This document shows positions 42,235 to 53,726 of a stretch of 64,000 nt of DNA, in pieces. The number at the start of each line of letters is the position of its first letter. Within the stretch, counting starts at the first letter, position 1. The notes under the pieces are model-generated. The model was not told the origin of the DNA, ran no database searches, and worked only from the letters and a program-made list of their open reading frames with translations. A program made the position numbers and the translations under genes. The DNA is from Pterobdella sp. o SKG-2022. Taxonomy: Eukaryota; Annelida; Clitellata; Hirudinida; Piscicolidae. Location of the stretch: assembly GCA_964035795.1 (NCBI GenBank), contig OZ038322.1, positions 10,308,038-10,372,037 of the forward strand, read 5' to 3'.

Positions 42235-44009
42235 CTAATTATTGACATGACGTTTTTTAATCTTATCTTCACCATCATCTCCAGGTAAGTGAGACTCAAC
42301 AGTTTTTATTGGTTGCGATGGTATCTCTTTAGCGGGGGTAGGGTTGGAATCTTCGTCATATGCAGTGTACTCGTGCATGATTTCAGCAGAAACTTCATGG
42401 TAAACTTTTAACATGCTGTTTCTGGTTTTTTCTATCAGCGTATCTACGTCTTCGGAGGTCATACCTTTAGTGTCAATTGGCTCCAATGCTTTGGCTATTA
42501 TTTTACCTAAAATTAATTACTTTGAGTTACTTTCCCAAAGAATAAAACAGATGTTTTTAATTCAGTATTTACTTTATCTGAAAAAGATTATAAGTGTTTT
42601 TTATATATAACTTATTAAGAAAATTTATTTTGGTGCATAAATGTATATTTTATGATAGTGCCTATATTTTTCAAACAAATCATCAAAATTTGATATTTTT
42701 CAAAATTGAAACTGATAAATATATTCATTTTAGCAGAAAAAGCTTCAATTTTTGTTGAGTACAACCTTAGTTTCATTCCTAAATGAAATATAAATCTGTT
42801 TGCTTGAAAAAAATGTAGATAAATAAATGAAATCCTTGTTTAAAAGATGAAATATCAAAAAAAATTATAAATTATCTATATAGTTTTTTAGAGAGATGTT
42901 TTTCAATTCAAAGTATCAATATGTTTTTTAGTCAAATTATCTATATAAAAAAATTTATTGCAATAAAAAACTGAAATAAACCTGGATCAAATCTCTTTTT
43001 CTTATGGTCCAAAAAGTTTTCATAGGATGAAGATACAATGGGAATTATGGGAACCTGGTAAAAATTTAGTTTTTAATTAACATTAAATTAAATATTTGGA
43101 AATTTAATTGAATATAAATCAAACCTGGGCTTGTATAGCTAAATGGAAAGCCCCCTTTTTGAAAGGCAAAAATGTGTTGCCCATACTTCTTGTTCCTTCT
43201 GGGTATATGAATACATTAATCTGAAAGTTTAGTATAAAAATATGATTTACCTTTTTTTAGAAAATTTAAAAACAAGATTGTTTATCAATCAAAGATCTAA
43301 TGCATAAATTACATACCTGGTTATCATGAATAATTTTAACAATTTTATTCATTGTATCAATAGCTTTGGTGTGATTAAAACGATCCACAAAAATGATGTT
43401 GCACAAATAAGCACAAAAACCAAACCATCCAAAATACAAAATTTCTTTTTTTGCCAAGATTGTTGTACGTGGTGGCAAAGTGTACAATAATGCTGAAAGG
43501 TGAATTTGGATAGAAAATTGAATAATTTCTATACACCTTATAAGACCAAAGAAAGCTTACAGAATAAATCTAAAGAACTCTGATGATTTGCTATTATAAT
43601 AGCTGGTCCTTTTACTCTATTTTTTTCAATATCTCGAGTTTCTACAGTAATGTGAAGAAGTTGCAGAGTATATTTCCAAAATATGAAAATGTATCTGTAA
43701 TTTTTTAAAGATTATAGTTATATAAAGGGCTATTTTAAATTAAGGAATTAATTAACCATAAATAGTTTATACTAACCCAAGATTATCATAGCTGAAGGGG
43801 TGAATGATGAAAAATGGAAGGTATAGCAAGGTTGAGAACATGAACATAAAATTGAAGAAAAACATTTTGAAGAAATATTTGAATTCTTGTGGATAACTAC
43901 GTGCTAGCCAAATCGTGATAACAGAAATTACTACTGATGCAAATTTTAACGATGTAAAAAACCATGTTAAAATGAAGAAAATTACAAGCAGATAAGGAAT
44001 ATAATTCAT
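42235..44009 (-). CDS. AGPAT1: 1-acyl-sn-glycerol-3-phosphate acyltransferase (LPAAT)
   Basis: LPAAT acylates lysophosphatidic acid to phosphatidic acid in the ER membrane. Six exons agree in phase (43777-44009, 43561-43694, 43317-43492, 43125-43220, 42982-43054, 42235-42506) and encode 327 residues. Two hydrophobic segments fill about residues 5-35 and 46-70. Motif I is the catalytic NHQSSLD (H115, D120), motif II begins [11 protein letters not shown], motif III is YPEGTRS (E189-R192) with [13 protein letters not shown], and motif IV is VPIIPIV. The order and spacing match AGPAT1/2. After [10 protein letters not shown] the C terminus extends with an acidic, hydrophilic tail ending in a KKRH cluster, longer than in human AGPAT1. 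The start is the first true ATG of the first exon. Confidence 0.95.
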
Positions 44010-44437
44010 TTTCAAAATTTAATTAAAATCTTGCGAAAGTTTTATAACTTGTAGCAAGTGTTGATAGTTACAAAATAGGCACGTGATGTCCTTATAGGTC
44101 AATATTTCATTCTATATCTTATATCAAGTTTAAAAAAACTCAATTACTTGAAAAAGTGTTTAAACTAGTTAAAATTTCTTTGCTAAATAATATGAAGTTT
44201 TACTAAAAATTAACTTTGCTCATACTTAATCGTAACAATAAAATTTGATTTTTGTCGAAACAAAAATTATTACTCGATTTACCAAGAGTTAAATTGTTAA
44301 TTATATTTTGATAGTTAATAAACAAATATTTTTATGTGTAGATCATTTTAAAAAACAAAATATGAAAAAATCGATCAAGTGATCAAACATTAATGAATCC
44401 TTAAAATTATCGTCAAAATGATTTTTTCAAAAGCCAA

Positions 44438-44652
44438 ACCGTAAAATGAATATAATTTCAGAACACTAGTAAGTTTATTAAGATATGAAGCTTTTCGTTA
44501 AAAACGTCACATTTTCAAGTATGAGAAACCGTTTTATTCCGTTTATTAATAAAACGGTTTCTCATACTTGAAAATGTTACGTTGTCAAAGAAAAGCTTCG
44601 TATCTTAAAAAACTTGCTAGTATTCTGAAATTATCTTCATTTTATCGTCAAA
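44438..44652. repeat. Large foldback (MITE-like) element
   Basis: Arms of about 100 bases are inverted copies around CCGTTT (44539-44545 region). The innermost 35 bases are identical (TTTTCAAGTATGAGAAACCG, then TTTTATT), and farther out GATATGAAGCTTTTC pairs with GATACGAAGCTTTTC and ATAATTTCAGAACACTAG with ATAATTTCAGAATACTAG. No open frame. A half copy lies at 17505-17580. Confidence 0.8.
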
Positions 44653-45289
44653 ACGATTTCAAAAATTTTTAACAAAATTTGGAATGAAGAACTTATATTA
44701 ATATTTAAAATTGATTTCTAGGAACTTTAAAAAGTTTTTTCTATTTTACTCAAAAATTATATTTCAAATACTTTCAAATCATTCGTCCTTCGGTCCTTTC
44801 ATAATATGATTTAACAGTTCCTTGTGTTGGTCCTAAAATGAATAAGACCATAAGAAATCGTTATAAAAGTAAATTAATTTCATAAAACATGTTCATCTCA
44901 ATATTTATAATTTATATTTATATAAAATGATGTATTATCTCTAGAAAGGTAAATTTAAATACAAATTTTTGTCTAATAAAGAAAATGTAGAAAAACTTGT
45001 TAATAATCTGATAATGATTTCTTTTTACTATCATTGAGTCTGTGCATTCAATAAGAATTCAAAAATTTAATACTTTGTTTATACGGCTCTTCAAATATGA
45101 TATAATTAATTATTTAAAAAATGTTCTCTATCAACTTTTGTTTAACAGTTTTTCTTATGGATTGAAGTAATAAATTTTTAAAAATATGAAAACATTATAT
45201 ACAATGGCTTGTTAGTTTATTAATGCACTAAGCTTTTAACAAATCTATATCAGGTCGAAGAAGCAGACACAAAGAGCTTACAATAGTTT

Positions 45290-45360
45290 TGTGATATGGT
45301 TTTACTTATCGAAAATTTTAGTTTTTAAATGAATTTTATCTGTAAAAGTTCTCATTTTTG
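45290..45360. repeat. Diverged copy of the small foldback family
   Basis: GATATGGTTTTACTTATCGA and AAATTTTAGTTTTTAAATG align with the flank of the hairpin at 15894-15950 and with 17855-17925. Confidence 0.4.
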
Positions 45361-48300
45361 AAGAATAAAACGAAAAAAAAGCTTATTTATATAATAGACA
45401 TATTTGGTTAGTGATGATCAGTTGTGGAATAGGATAATCAGAATCTAAGGATACGAATATTTAATATGTTTTTTACTTCTTCAAACTAATGGTGATTGTT
45501 TAGCAAGTATTTTATAATCTTTTACTGGTCATAATCTTGATATTTTCAAATTAGAGATACTTGAAAAAAATTTAAAACTTCAATGGTTATATATTGATTA
45601 TCTTTTCACAACCAGGTAAAAAGCATTACACGATAAAAACTCACTTGAAGACAAGGAAAATAAAACGGGTTACTTACCAGACCTGAAAGAAAATGAGGAT
45701 AACCTCAAAAAGGTAATAATAAAATGCTTGAAACACATGTTACATCTTTATTATATTGCTGACTTAGGAGAACATGAGAGACAATGCAAAAATAATTTCT
45801 TCATAAAATCCATAAGATCCGTTTGAAAAGTTTGCTTTTTTTTGAAATTATATATTAATTTATGGCTTTAATGAAAATTTAATAAAAATAAATATATTTT
45901 GTGGTTGTTTGAATTCAAAACTTGTTTGCTGGCTTCATACAAATTTTTTATTTTGAATAAAAAAAATTTTATATTGAAAACTTTAATAAATTTTATAATC
46001 TTTCAATTTCTCATAGTTTCATACAACATTAGATTCTCATACAATCTTTTAAAGTTTTCTCAATAAGCAGATGTTTTTTAATTTAAAACTCTATCCTGAG
46101 ATCACCGCAAATCTCTGAAAATTCCATTAATATATTCTTTAAATAAATCTGGTATAACTGAAAGCTTCATCAAAGGGCATATAAATAAATTACTTGGATG
46201 AAAAATATTAAAAACAACAATAGAGAATAATAATTTTTCTCGCCTGCGGTCACATCTGCCAAAGCAAGTCATACATCCTGCAATTCAATAATGTCTTTTA
46301 TGTCTGTATGTATATTTGTGCGTTCTTTCGAAGCTTTCAATTTATTTCTAATTAATTTTTTTTATTCAAAATTTCACTTATTTTATTAAAAATTTTGTAT
46401 GTGAATGTTATTTTGTAAAAGCATAATGTATAGGTTAGAGTAACAGATAGATACAAGAAAACAGACAGTTTTAGTTTAAATTTTAAGGGCATTATAATTT
46501 GAAAAAAATATTAAATAAAAATAAATTAATAATAAAAACAGTGAAAAAATGTGGGAGCCCCTGAAAGAAGCTGTTATAATATTTCCCTCAAGTGAACATT
46601 AGAGCAACTTTTCATCCATATACAAAAATAAAAAAGCAATTACATTAGTAAATGGATGCATAATAGAAAGCATAATGATATGTGTATACTTACATAAGTA
46701 TGCGTGCTACTCCTTATAACAGCAGCTCTTCCAAATATGAAAGTTAATTTAAGAATGTATGATGTAGAAGATGATATGGATATTAATTACTTCATACTGA
46801 ATATTGTGAAATAATTGGATTGCGCTTTAAAAGTTAAAAGTAGGAGAAGGTTTTAATTTCAAATATTTGAAAAACTTAACGAGAAAATGAGAAAGAAATC
46901 ATCTTTTGCAAGTAAGTTTGAATTTTGTTGTTTTTGAACTTCATTATATCTGCTCAAAAAACTATTCATAACTGAATTTAGTTGCAATCGAGTAATAAAA
47001 CAATGGTTTTACAAAATTATTTCATTAGTAATACTAAGGAAATAAATTAGATTTTAAAGTTCAGACCAAACGTTACGGAAAATCATATTGGTTAATAAGA
47101 AACATATTTCAAACCTGCGTACTACAATGGAGTGAAGTAAATTATTTTAAATCTCAAGATTTTATTTAGTGTTATACATAAAAAATCCATGAGTTTTTTT
47201 ATAGTAACTTTTCGCAGAAAGATTATAAAATTTTGGTTTATCATGGCATAAAAAACATTAATGCTGTCAGAAACGCCACAATATTATTTACCGAGCCTCT
47301 TCAAAACATCTAATTCGCTATAAAACAAACTAAACATAGTTCAAACTTTCTTCAAAATAATCTTTTAAAAGAATTTTTCAAAGTAAGCATGGAATAGTTG
47401 AGAAAAGGATGGATACACCATCAATCTTCACATAAGATTCATAGGCTTGCATGCTGGAATGTTCATATGTCTTTAACGATCCATGTAATCAGCATTTCCA
47501 CTTAAGTTCTCAACGTTTCAATTTTTTTTGGAAATTCTTTTTGAGTTTTTTCTAACATTTGCATTATTTTATTGAATTTACGTACTATTGTTTTAAAATG
47601 GCGCTTAAAGATTTAAATGAAAAAAATTGTTTGGAAAAAGGATAGTTTTTTTCGAAAGTTTTGCTTAAAAATACATGAATCCATGAAATATGCACGCGTG
47701 ATAAATCATTTTCCTTCCTGTAACTTAATCTTTGAAAAACTTCGAATATTTTAAAGACCACGATAAAAATATCATATCAACGTATATGGAAATCCTTCTC
47801 CGAAAACTTTATATATATTTTATATGATTTTTTTTTTGGTTTATCGACATATCATGATTCTAATCAATACTTGTCAACACTCCGCTTCTGTATATCCCGA
47901 GCAGCATTAATTTTTTATATTTTCCCATAAAAAATCTTTAAAAACTTTATGTTTATACAAAAAATATGCTGAAACTTGATTTAAAATTAAAAATATTCGA
48001 ATCGAGAATTGTTTTTGTTTGAAGTCATAACTTTTCATTAAGTTTTCAAATAAAGCCTCTAAAAATACTTAAAAAAATTAATCAAGAATCTTATCGGGGC
48101 AACCAGACGATATAAATCGATAAGTTTTGAATAATGATGGCTCGCAAAAGCCGTATATGAAACGAAAAAAAATTAAAATTTAAAATGCATTCATTGAAAG
48201 CCATTGTTTAAAATACACGCTCCAACACGTTCCTACCATAAGACAAACAGAAATATGAAATATTATACATCGAGCAAACAAAGAAAAAAGAAAACAAAAA

Positions 48301-49023
48301 AATGAGACAAAAATATAATGAGAAGTGAAGTTTCAACAGAATTTCATACAGCAGCACTAAAACACGCAAATATACAGAAGTGTCGCTTAGAACTGACAAT
48401 AAAACAACTTTAGTCGTTTTTCTCTGTACCGAGAAGATTAAATTAGTTCTTTATTGCCTTAAGAAAACATGACTATGCTAGAATTTCTAATAGTCTTCGT
48501 GAGTAAAATGCCTTACGGTTAAGATGAAAAAATTTTTACATATTTTAGTTACATAAAAAATTGTTTAATAAATATTTAAACATAAAGCAATCGTCATAAA
48601 ACTACAAATTTAGACTAACATTGCTGAAAATTGTATTTCGCATTAATAAATTAATATATTCAACGAAAAATGCTCGTATGTAATAGTTTTGGTACAAAAA
48701 GTCCATGAAAAAAATTTATCGAGATTTATTACTTCCGTGAAATAAATGAAAATTAATGCTATCTTTTTGAAATTTTTTTCAAAATCTTATGCAAGCTGCA
48801 GTAAATAAATAGAAAAAATATGGTAAAATAATAGAAAAGAATTTTGTGATAAAATAAATATTTTTTTTGAAAGTTTAAAAATATTTTATATTTGTTAATT
48901 TTTAAATTGGTAAAAATATAGTTGAACTTTAAAACTATTTATTTTTTTTATCCAACTTTTTATACAATTTACTAAAATTAAAGCACAGCCCTATTAAAAA
49001 ACCGAATAATAATTGAAATCAAA

Positions 49024-52000
49024 ATGTCTGTTCAAGCAAAATTGCAAAAACCTTTAGATGCCGTAGATTTAGAAGATATCGTTAAAAACTGGGCAGCCCA
49101 GATGTTTGAATACACAAAAACTAAAGAACAGTCAAAGATCCCAAAAGATGCTTTAAGCTTTAATGTATCTGCATTATTAATGTTTATATAAAGATCACCA
49201 AAAATTTTAAAATTAGAATTAAAATTTCTAATGATGTTAATTATATGTGGTATTATACACAACAACATTTTTGCTGGCAGATCAACTGGAAAAGGGTGCG
49301 TTTCAGTCACCACCCAATGGAGTTTGTGAAGAAGTTTGCCAAACCTGAAAAACCTAAAGCACAGCTGCTTTTTAAAAACACTTTCACAAATTCAACTGAC
49401 CAGGAGCAGGAATATACATTCAAAACAGAAAGATGTACTAATTCCTGTTGTGACATTGTCATGGAAAGGTAGATCTGCCAGCACATTAAATATATACAAA
49501 AATCACATTTATTGTTAGGAAAAAATGCATTTATTATATTTAAAATACTGCATTATTGTTATAAAATTTAAGGTTACAATTAATGGTTGTTATTTAAACA
49601 AATTTAAACATATATTTTTAATCTGAAATCACTTTAATTCTTGTTCAAATTCATTTTCAGAAAATAATACACAAAAAAATTTATTAATTTTTCATTTCCT
49701 GAAAAAGCACTGATGTTTTCAACAATAACTTATAATGAAGTCAACTCAAAGGGATTCTCAGTCATAACTTGTTCGAACTAATGATTGAATAATCAAATTT
49801 TTAAGGTGTCTAGTATTGGGACAGGAGGTGAACTTGGGCATTAAGACACCATGTGAGATTCTGGAGGCAAACTCAGGTTCATATACAACATTCAATTGCA
49901 GTTATATTTACACCTGTTGAAGAATTTTTTTCAAAGAATTCCCACTAAAAATAAGTTTTATGTACTCTAATTAAAATAATAAACTTTTATGATTTATCAA
50001 AACTTATTGTTTCCCGAAACATTGTTTTAAAAATAAAATCTATCTTTTGGTGAAACTCTCAAAATATATCAAGAAATCACTTGGATAAAATTAAAAATTT
50101 TAAAAGTGGCTTATTAAAAGATCATTCAAATTAAGACTAAGCTTTTTCTGTTATTTCAACATGATTAAAGGCCACACATCACCATTCTAATTCTGAATTA
50201 TAATAGCATTATGAGATAATTTAAATGATACCAAAAACGATACATAATTTATCTATAATTACACCTAGCCATTATAAAAGCTTCAGCTAAATTAGTTATA
50301 TGTTATTATTATAGTATTGTTATTAACTGTTATATTCTAGATTACAATATAAACCTATCATTAAAATTGATTGCTTTTAGCAATTTCATTTATGCAAAAA
50401 GGATTTTATGCCACTTAATTAAATATACAGCTTCAATTAATACTATCAAATGAAAACTCCAAATTTTTAATCAAAAGCAAATCTCAATTTTTATTCAAGG
50501 AAAATTTATTGTATTAAATTTTAAAAATCAATATTAATCTTTTAAAAACATCATAACAATTCTCCATTTTCACTCCAAAATTCACTTGTAAAAAACTGAA
50601 AAAACTTCATATAACAAATCCACACACGATTTCTACATGATTGGATTGGCTCACAGGCTTCAAGAGAGAATTGTCAATGACTGAGGCACAAGGACAAAGC
50701 ATAGAAGAAAGTTTATCATGGGGTGTTGATAGTCAGGTGTGTTGTATATGAGTATGTATTATACAGTGGTTCAGTATAATATAGTTGATTATTTGTTTAA
50801 TTTTTAAATTTATGGTTTAATTCATATATCAGTGTAGATAAAGAGACTAGTTCTCTTTGGTTCTGGTGTCTTTGTAATCGTTCTTGTTATTTATGATATA
50901 AATCAGTAATGTATTTAAAAGTTTTTCACAATATATGGAACTTCTCAATACTACAATAATTATTGAATGATTTAATATTAACAAAAAAAAAAGAATTCTA
51001 CATCAAAATAAATCAATTAATAACACATCACACAACAACAAACATCTTATAATACTCCACCACACACCCCACCAAATCACACCACACACCCCACCAAATC
51101 ACACCACACACAAGCTACACAAACTCTTCTAAACACCCCACACAACCAACCCGTACTACACCACTTAACCCACACGAACCACGCCACACACTCAACACAA
51201 ACCCCAAAGGTGAAGGTACCACCAGGACACATGACAACTGCAGTGCTTGAGGTTCATGAGGATGAGTTGGAAGGCGAGTTTGAGGTTGTCACTGACTTTG
51301 TGGGCAAGGTTTGTGTTGGTTTTAAAGGCTTTCATGGTAATGTATATAGGTGTTGAAAGTGCAAAATGATGTTTAGTTTGAGGTTTATGATGGCGGTGAT
51401 GATATAATCATTGTTAGTTTTATTAATGAATTTTCGTATTAATGGTAGTTAGGAATCAATATATTAATGAATTCATGGATATGAATTTTTATTGTATAAA
51501 TTTTAAATGTCTTTTTCTACAAAAGTGTTATGTACTATGCTCCATGATGTCATGTGAGTTATATATATTCTTATAAGTAACAACCTCTTCGGAAAACTCA
51601 GGTTTTCTGTTTCAAAACACTTTTTTGGAAAGAACCTCAAATCATATTTTTTTTCGAGATCTTATAGTGTATTAATGTATTATTTGGCTCTTAGTTGTTT
51701 TTTTATTTAGAAGTTAGTGGCTGAGAAACTCTTGGAGTTAATGCCACTATAATCATATTCGTTATTGTATTGTATAGATGATTTTTTATCTATTAATTGT
51801 GATATATGGGTATCAAATACAAAGGTCTTTTTCAAAACTTTAAATTCATTCCTAAAACCCCAACACACGCAACATAACATTTATTTAAAAATCTACTGTA
51901 GCGTCACTTTTTTCAATGTAACATGCCTTTAAAATCTCCAACATAACCGTCAAAGGTTGTGGTATCAGTGTTGAACTTGAGAGACAACAACTCCTTAGTG

Positions 52001-52539
52001 AAAACCATTGAGGGAGACGTATCAGAGATTGTCGACTGCAACAACAATAATATCAAGGGGTTCACAAAAAACAAGAAGGTACTGTTTTGTTTGGTTTTGA
52101 TTGAAAATTTGGCTTTCATCAAGTGTATTACTGAAGTAGAATAGCCTGTAAAATACAATTATATAAAAACAAGTACTCAAATACTTGTTAATGTATATTG
52201 AACTTTTAAAATGTCGTACAAGTTTTGTTTGTTAAAACCTAGTGTTTTTCTGTGAAGAAAGTCACAATAGAGCGGCATTTAGTTTATTGAAACATGTTCC
52301 AAGGCATTTCAAACAATTGAATCATGATTGTTGCATATGCATCACTATTTGAGCAATGCTTAAATAAACACACATCATCACATGAAAAACCCGCTCAAAG
52401 TCGTATAATGGTGATGAGTTGAGTCTAATTAATATTTAAGAGAGATTTTTTACAGGTAGTGTCGTTTGTGAACAAGGGCTACTGCTTGTTCCGATTCGCC
52501 ATTGAACAACACGTGCGTATAACACAGGAGGCCCTTTGA
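49024..52539 (+). CDS. Aerolysin-like (ETX/MTX2-type) pore-forming-family protein
   Basis: Seven exons agree in phase (49024-49164, 49281-49468, 49806-49876, 50657-50736, 51210-51308, 51956-52078, 52456-52539) and give a complete 261-residue protein. There is no signal peptide or hydrophobic segment. After a short helical N terminus and a FVKKF region the protein is beta-rich with alternating Thr/Ser/polar residues. It then shows a SLSWGVDSQ strand, the KVPPG turn, and a strand rich in alternating Val/Glu. Beta strands around an inserted hairpin followed by a V.VPPG motif typify the ETX/MTX2 branch of aerolysin-fold proteins, known from bacteria and, by transfer or descent, from several animals. 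The family call is my reading of pattern, not an alignment, and the function is unknown: defence, digestion or vesicle handling are all reported for animal members. Cys residues cluster near residue 100. Last-exon homology is weakest. Confidence 0.6.
51050..51205. repeat. A/C-rich tandem repeat before an exon
   Basis: The plus strand is almost pure A and C here. A 22-base unit (ACCACACACCCCACCAAATC) is repeated at least twice, followed by decayed CACAC tracts, ending just before exon 5 of the aerolysin-like gene. Confidence 0.75.
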
Positions 52540-53726
52540 AACTTATTATTATTTCTGTTATTTATTCTATCATTTTTTTAATTATTTTTCAACGGTATAT
52601 TATTGAGGTTAATGTTTATTTTACCAGCATGGACTTTATATATCGTGAGTTGAATGGAACCTAGATGTATTTTAAGTAGTTATATAATAATACATTTCAC
52701 AATTTTATGAGATGAGACTATGTTTTATTTCATTTTAAATCTCATTTTAGCTTTTTAACTTCCATTTCTATCATTAATAGTTTTTTCAGCGATTGGTGAT
52801 TCTGATATTTTGATTATTTCTCTAAGTAATCAAATGTTTTTCAGTTTTGATATTAGCTAGTTCTACATTTCTTTTCATTTGAAGTGTTAAAAAATTCAAT
52901 TATATATACAAATTTTTGCAAATTGTATAAAAAAATTTCATTTTCAGTAATTTATTTATTTTTGACAAAAAATTGTAATATTTGAATTTTCTCATCATAT
53001 TTTCACTTTTTTTCATCATATCTTTGAAAATCTGTCTCAATTTCGTATCATGTCAGTCAAACAAACGCAAACAATTCATATTGTAGTGAGCTGGATTCTA
53101 CTTAAGTGTTCATAATGCATCGTTTCCTCTGGGCCTGATTGGAGGCCTATTATATGGTTTCCTGCCACTGATTCATACATGTGTTTGTATGACATCCTTT
53201 CAGTTGTTTCTGTTTCAAGTGTTATGTTTTACCTGTTATATCTATGCGTTAAGTGTTGTATAAATGGTATATTTTGAAGACATATTATTTTATAATTAAA
53301 ATTTTATCAACGATATTATAAATCGATATTATAATCATGGCGATCCCCTGCACCAACGTCATAATGACCTACATACGTTAGAACCGAATGACATTATACC
53401 TAATGCTTTTGAATGAATCACTTGCACCCAACTAATTATCTTTCATTAACGTTCATGATACATTGAAGGAATTATTTAGATGTTAAAGCTTTTAGTCTGT
53501 TGTTATTTCTACTTGATTTTTACATGTTTATTTATTCGTTTTTATGGCTTTGAAGTTTCTAAATAAACTTCATACACCTTTATTATGCTCGAACGTTTTT
53601 TAAGAAATGGCAGGCTTGTAGAACATGGAAATATCACAATTATCAACATTATTTCAAAAAAACTAATTAAAACAGTCAAAAACTAAAATAATCTTGGAAT
53701 CTGTCTGTATATTTGATATATAAAAA
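52540..53726. other. Spacer between convergent aerolysin-like and PLC-epsilon genes
   Basis: No exon chain was recognised. No frame of Ras-association type was seen on the minus strand, where PLC-epsilon would continue. An AATAAA on the minus strand at 53579-53584 suits the PLC-epsilon 3' end. Confidence 0.45.
53579..53584 (-). other. Polyadenylation signal of the PLC-epsilon gene
   Basis: The minus strand reads AATAAA about 145 bases after the stop at 53727. This supports the view that the gene ends here rather than splicing on to further exons. Confidence 0.5.

Larger units (their letters stand above)
44010..49023. other. Gene-free 5-kb AT-rich region
   Basis: No frame here carries recognisable protein similarity or a plausible exon chain on either strand. 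It contains the foldback at 44438-44652 and a small-foldback copy at 45290-45360. The right end is the presumptive promoter of the aerolysin-like gene. Confidence 0.4.

Noticed and set aside
53100..53280. A plus-strand frame with hydrophobic glycine-rich reading (FPLGLIGGLLYGFLPL) downstream of the aerolysin-like gene.
   Set aside because: No in-frame start or convincing splice sites, the aerolysin-like frame already ends with a stop at 52539, and no family is recognisable.
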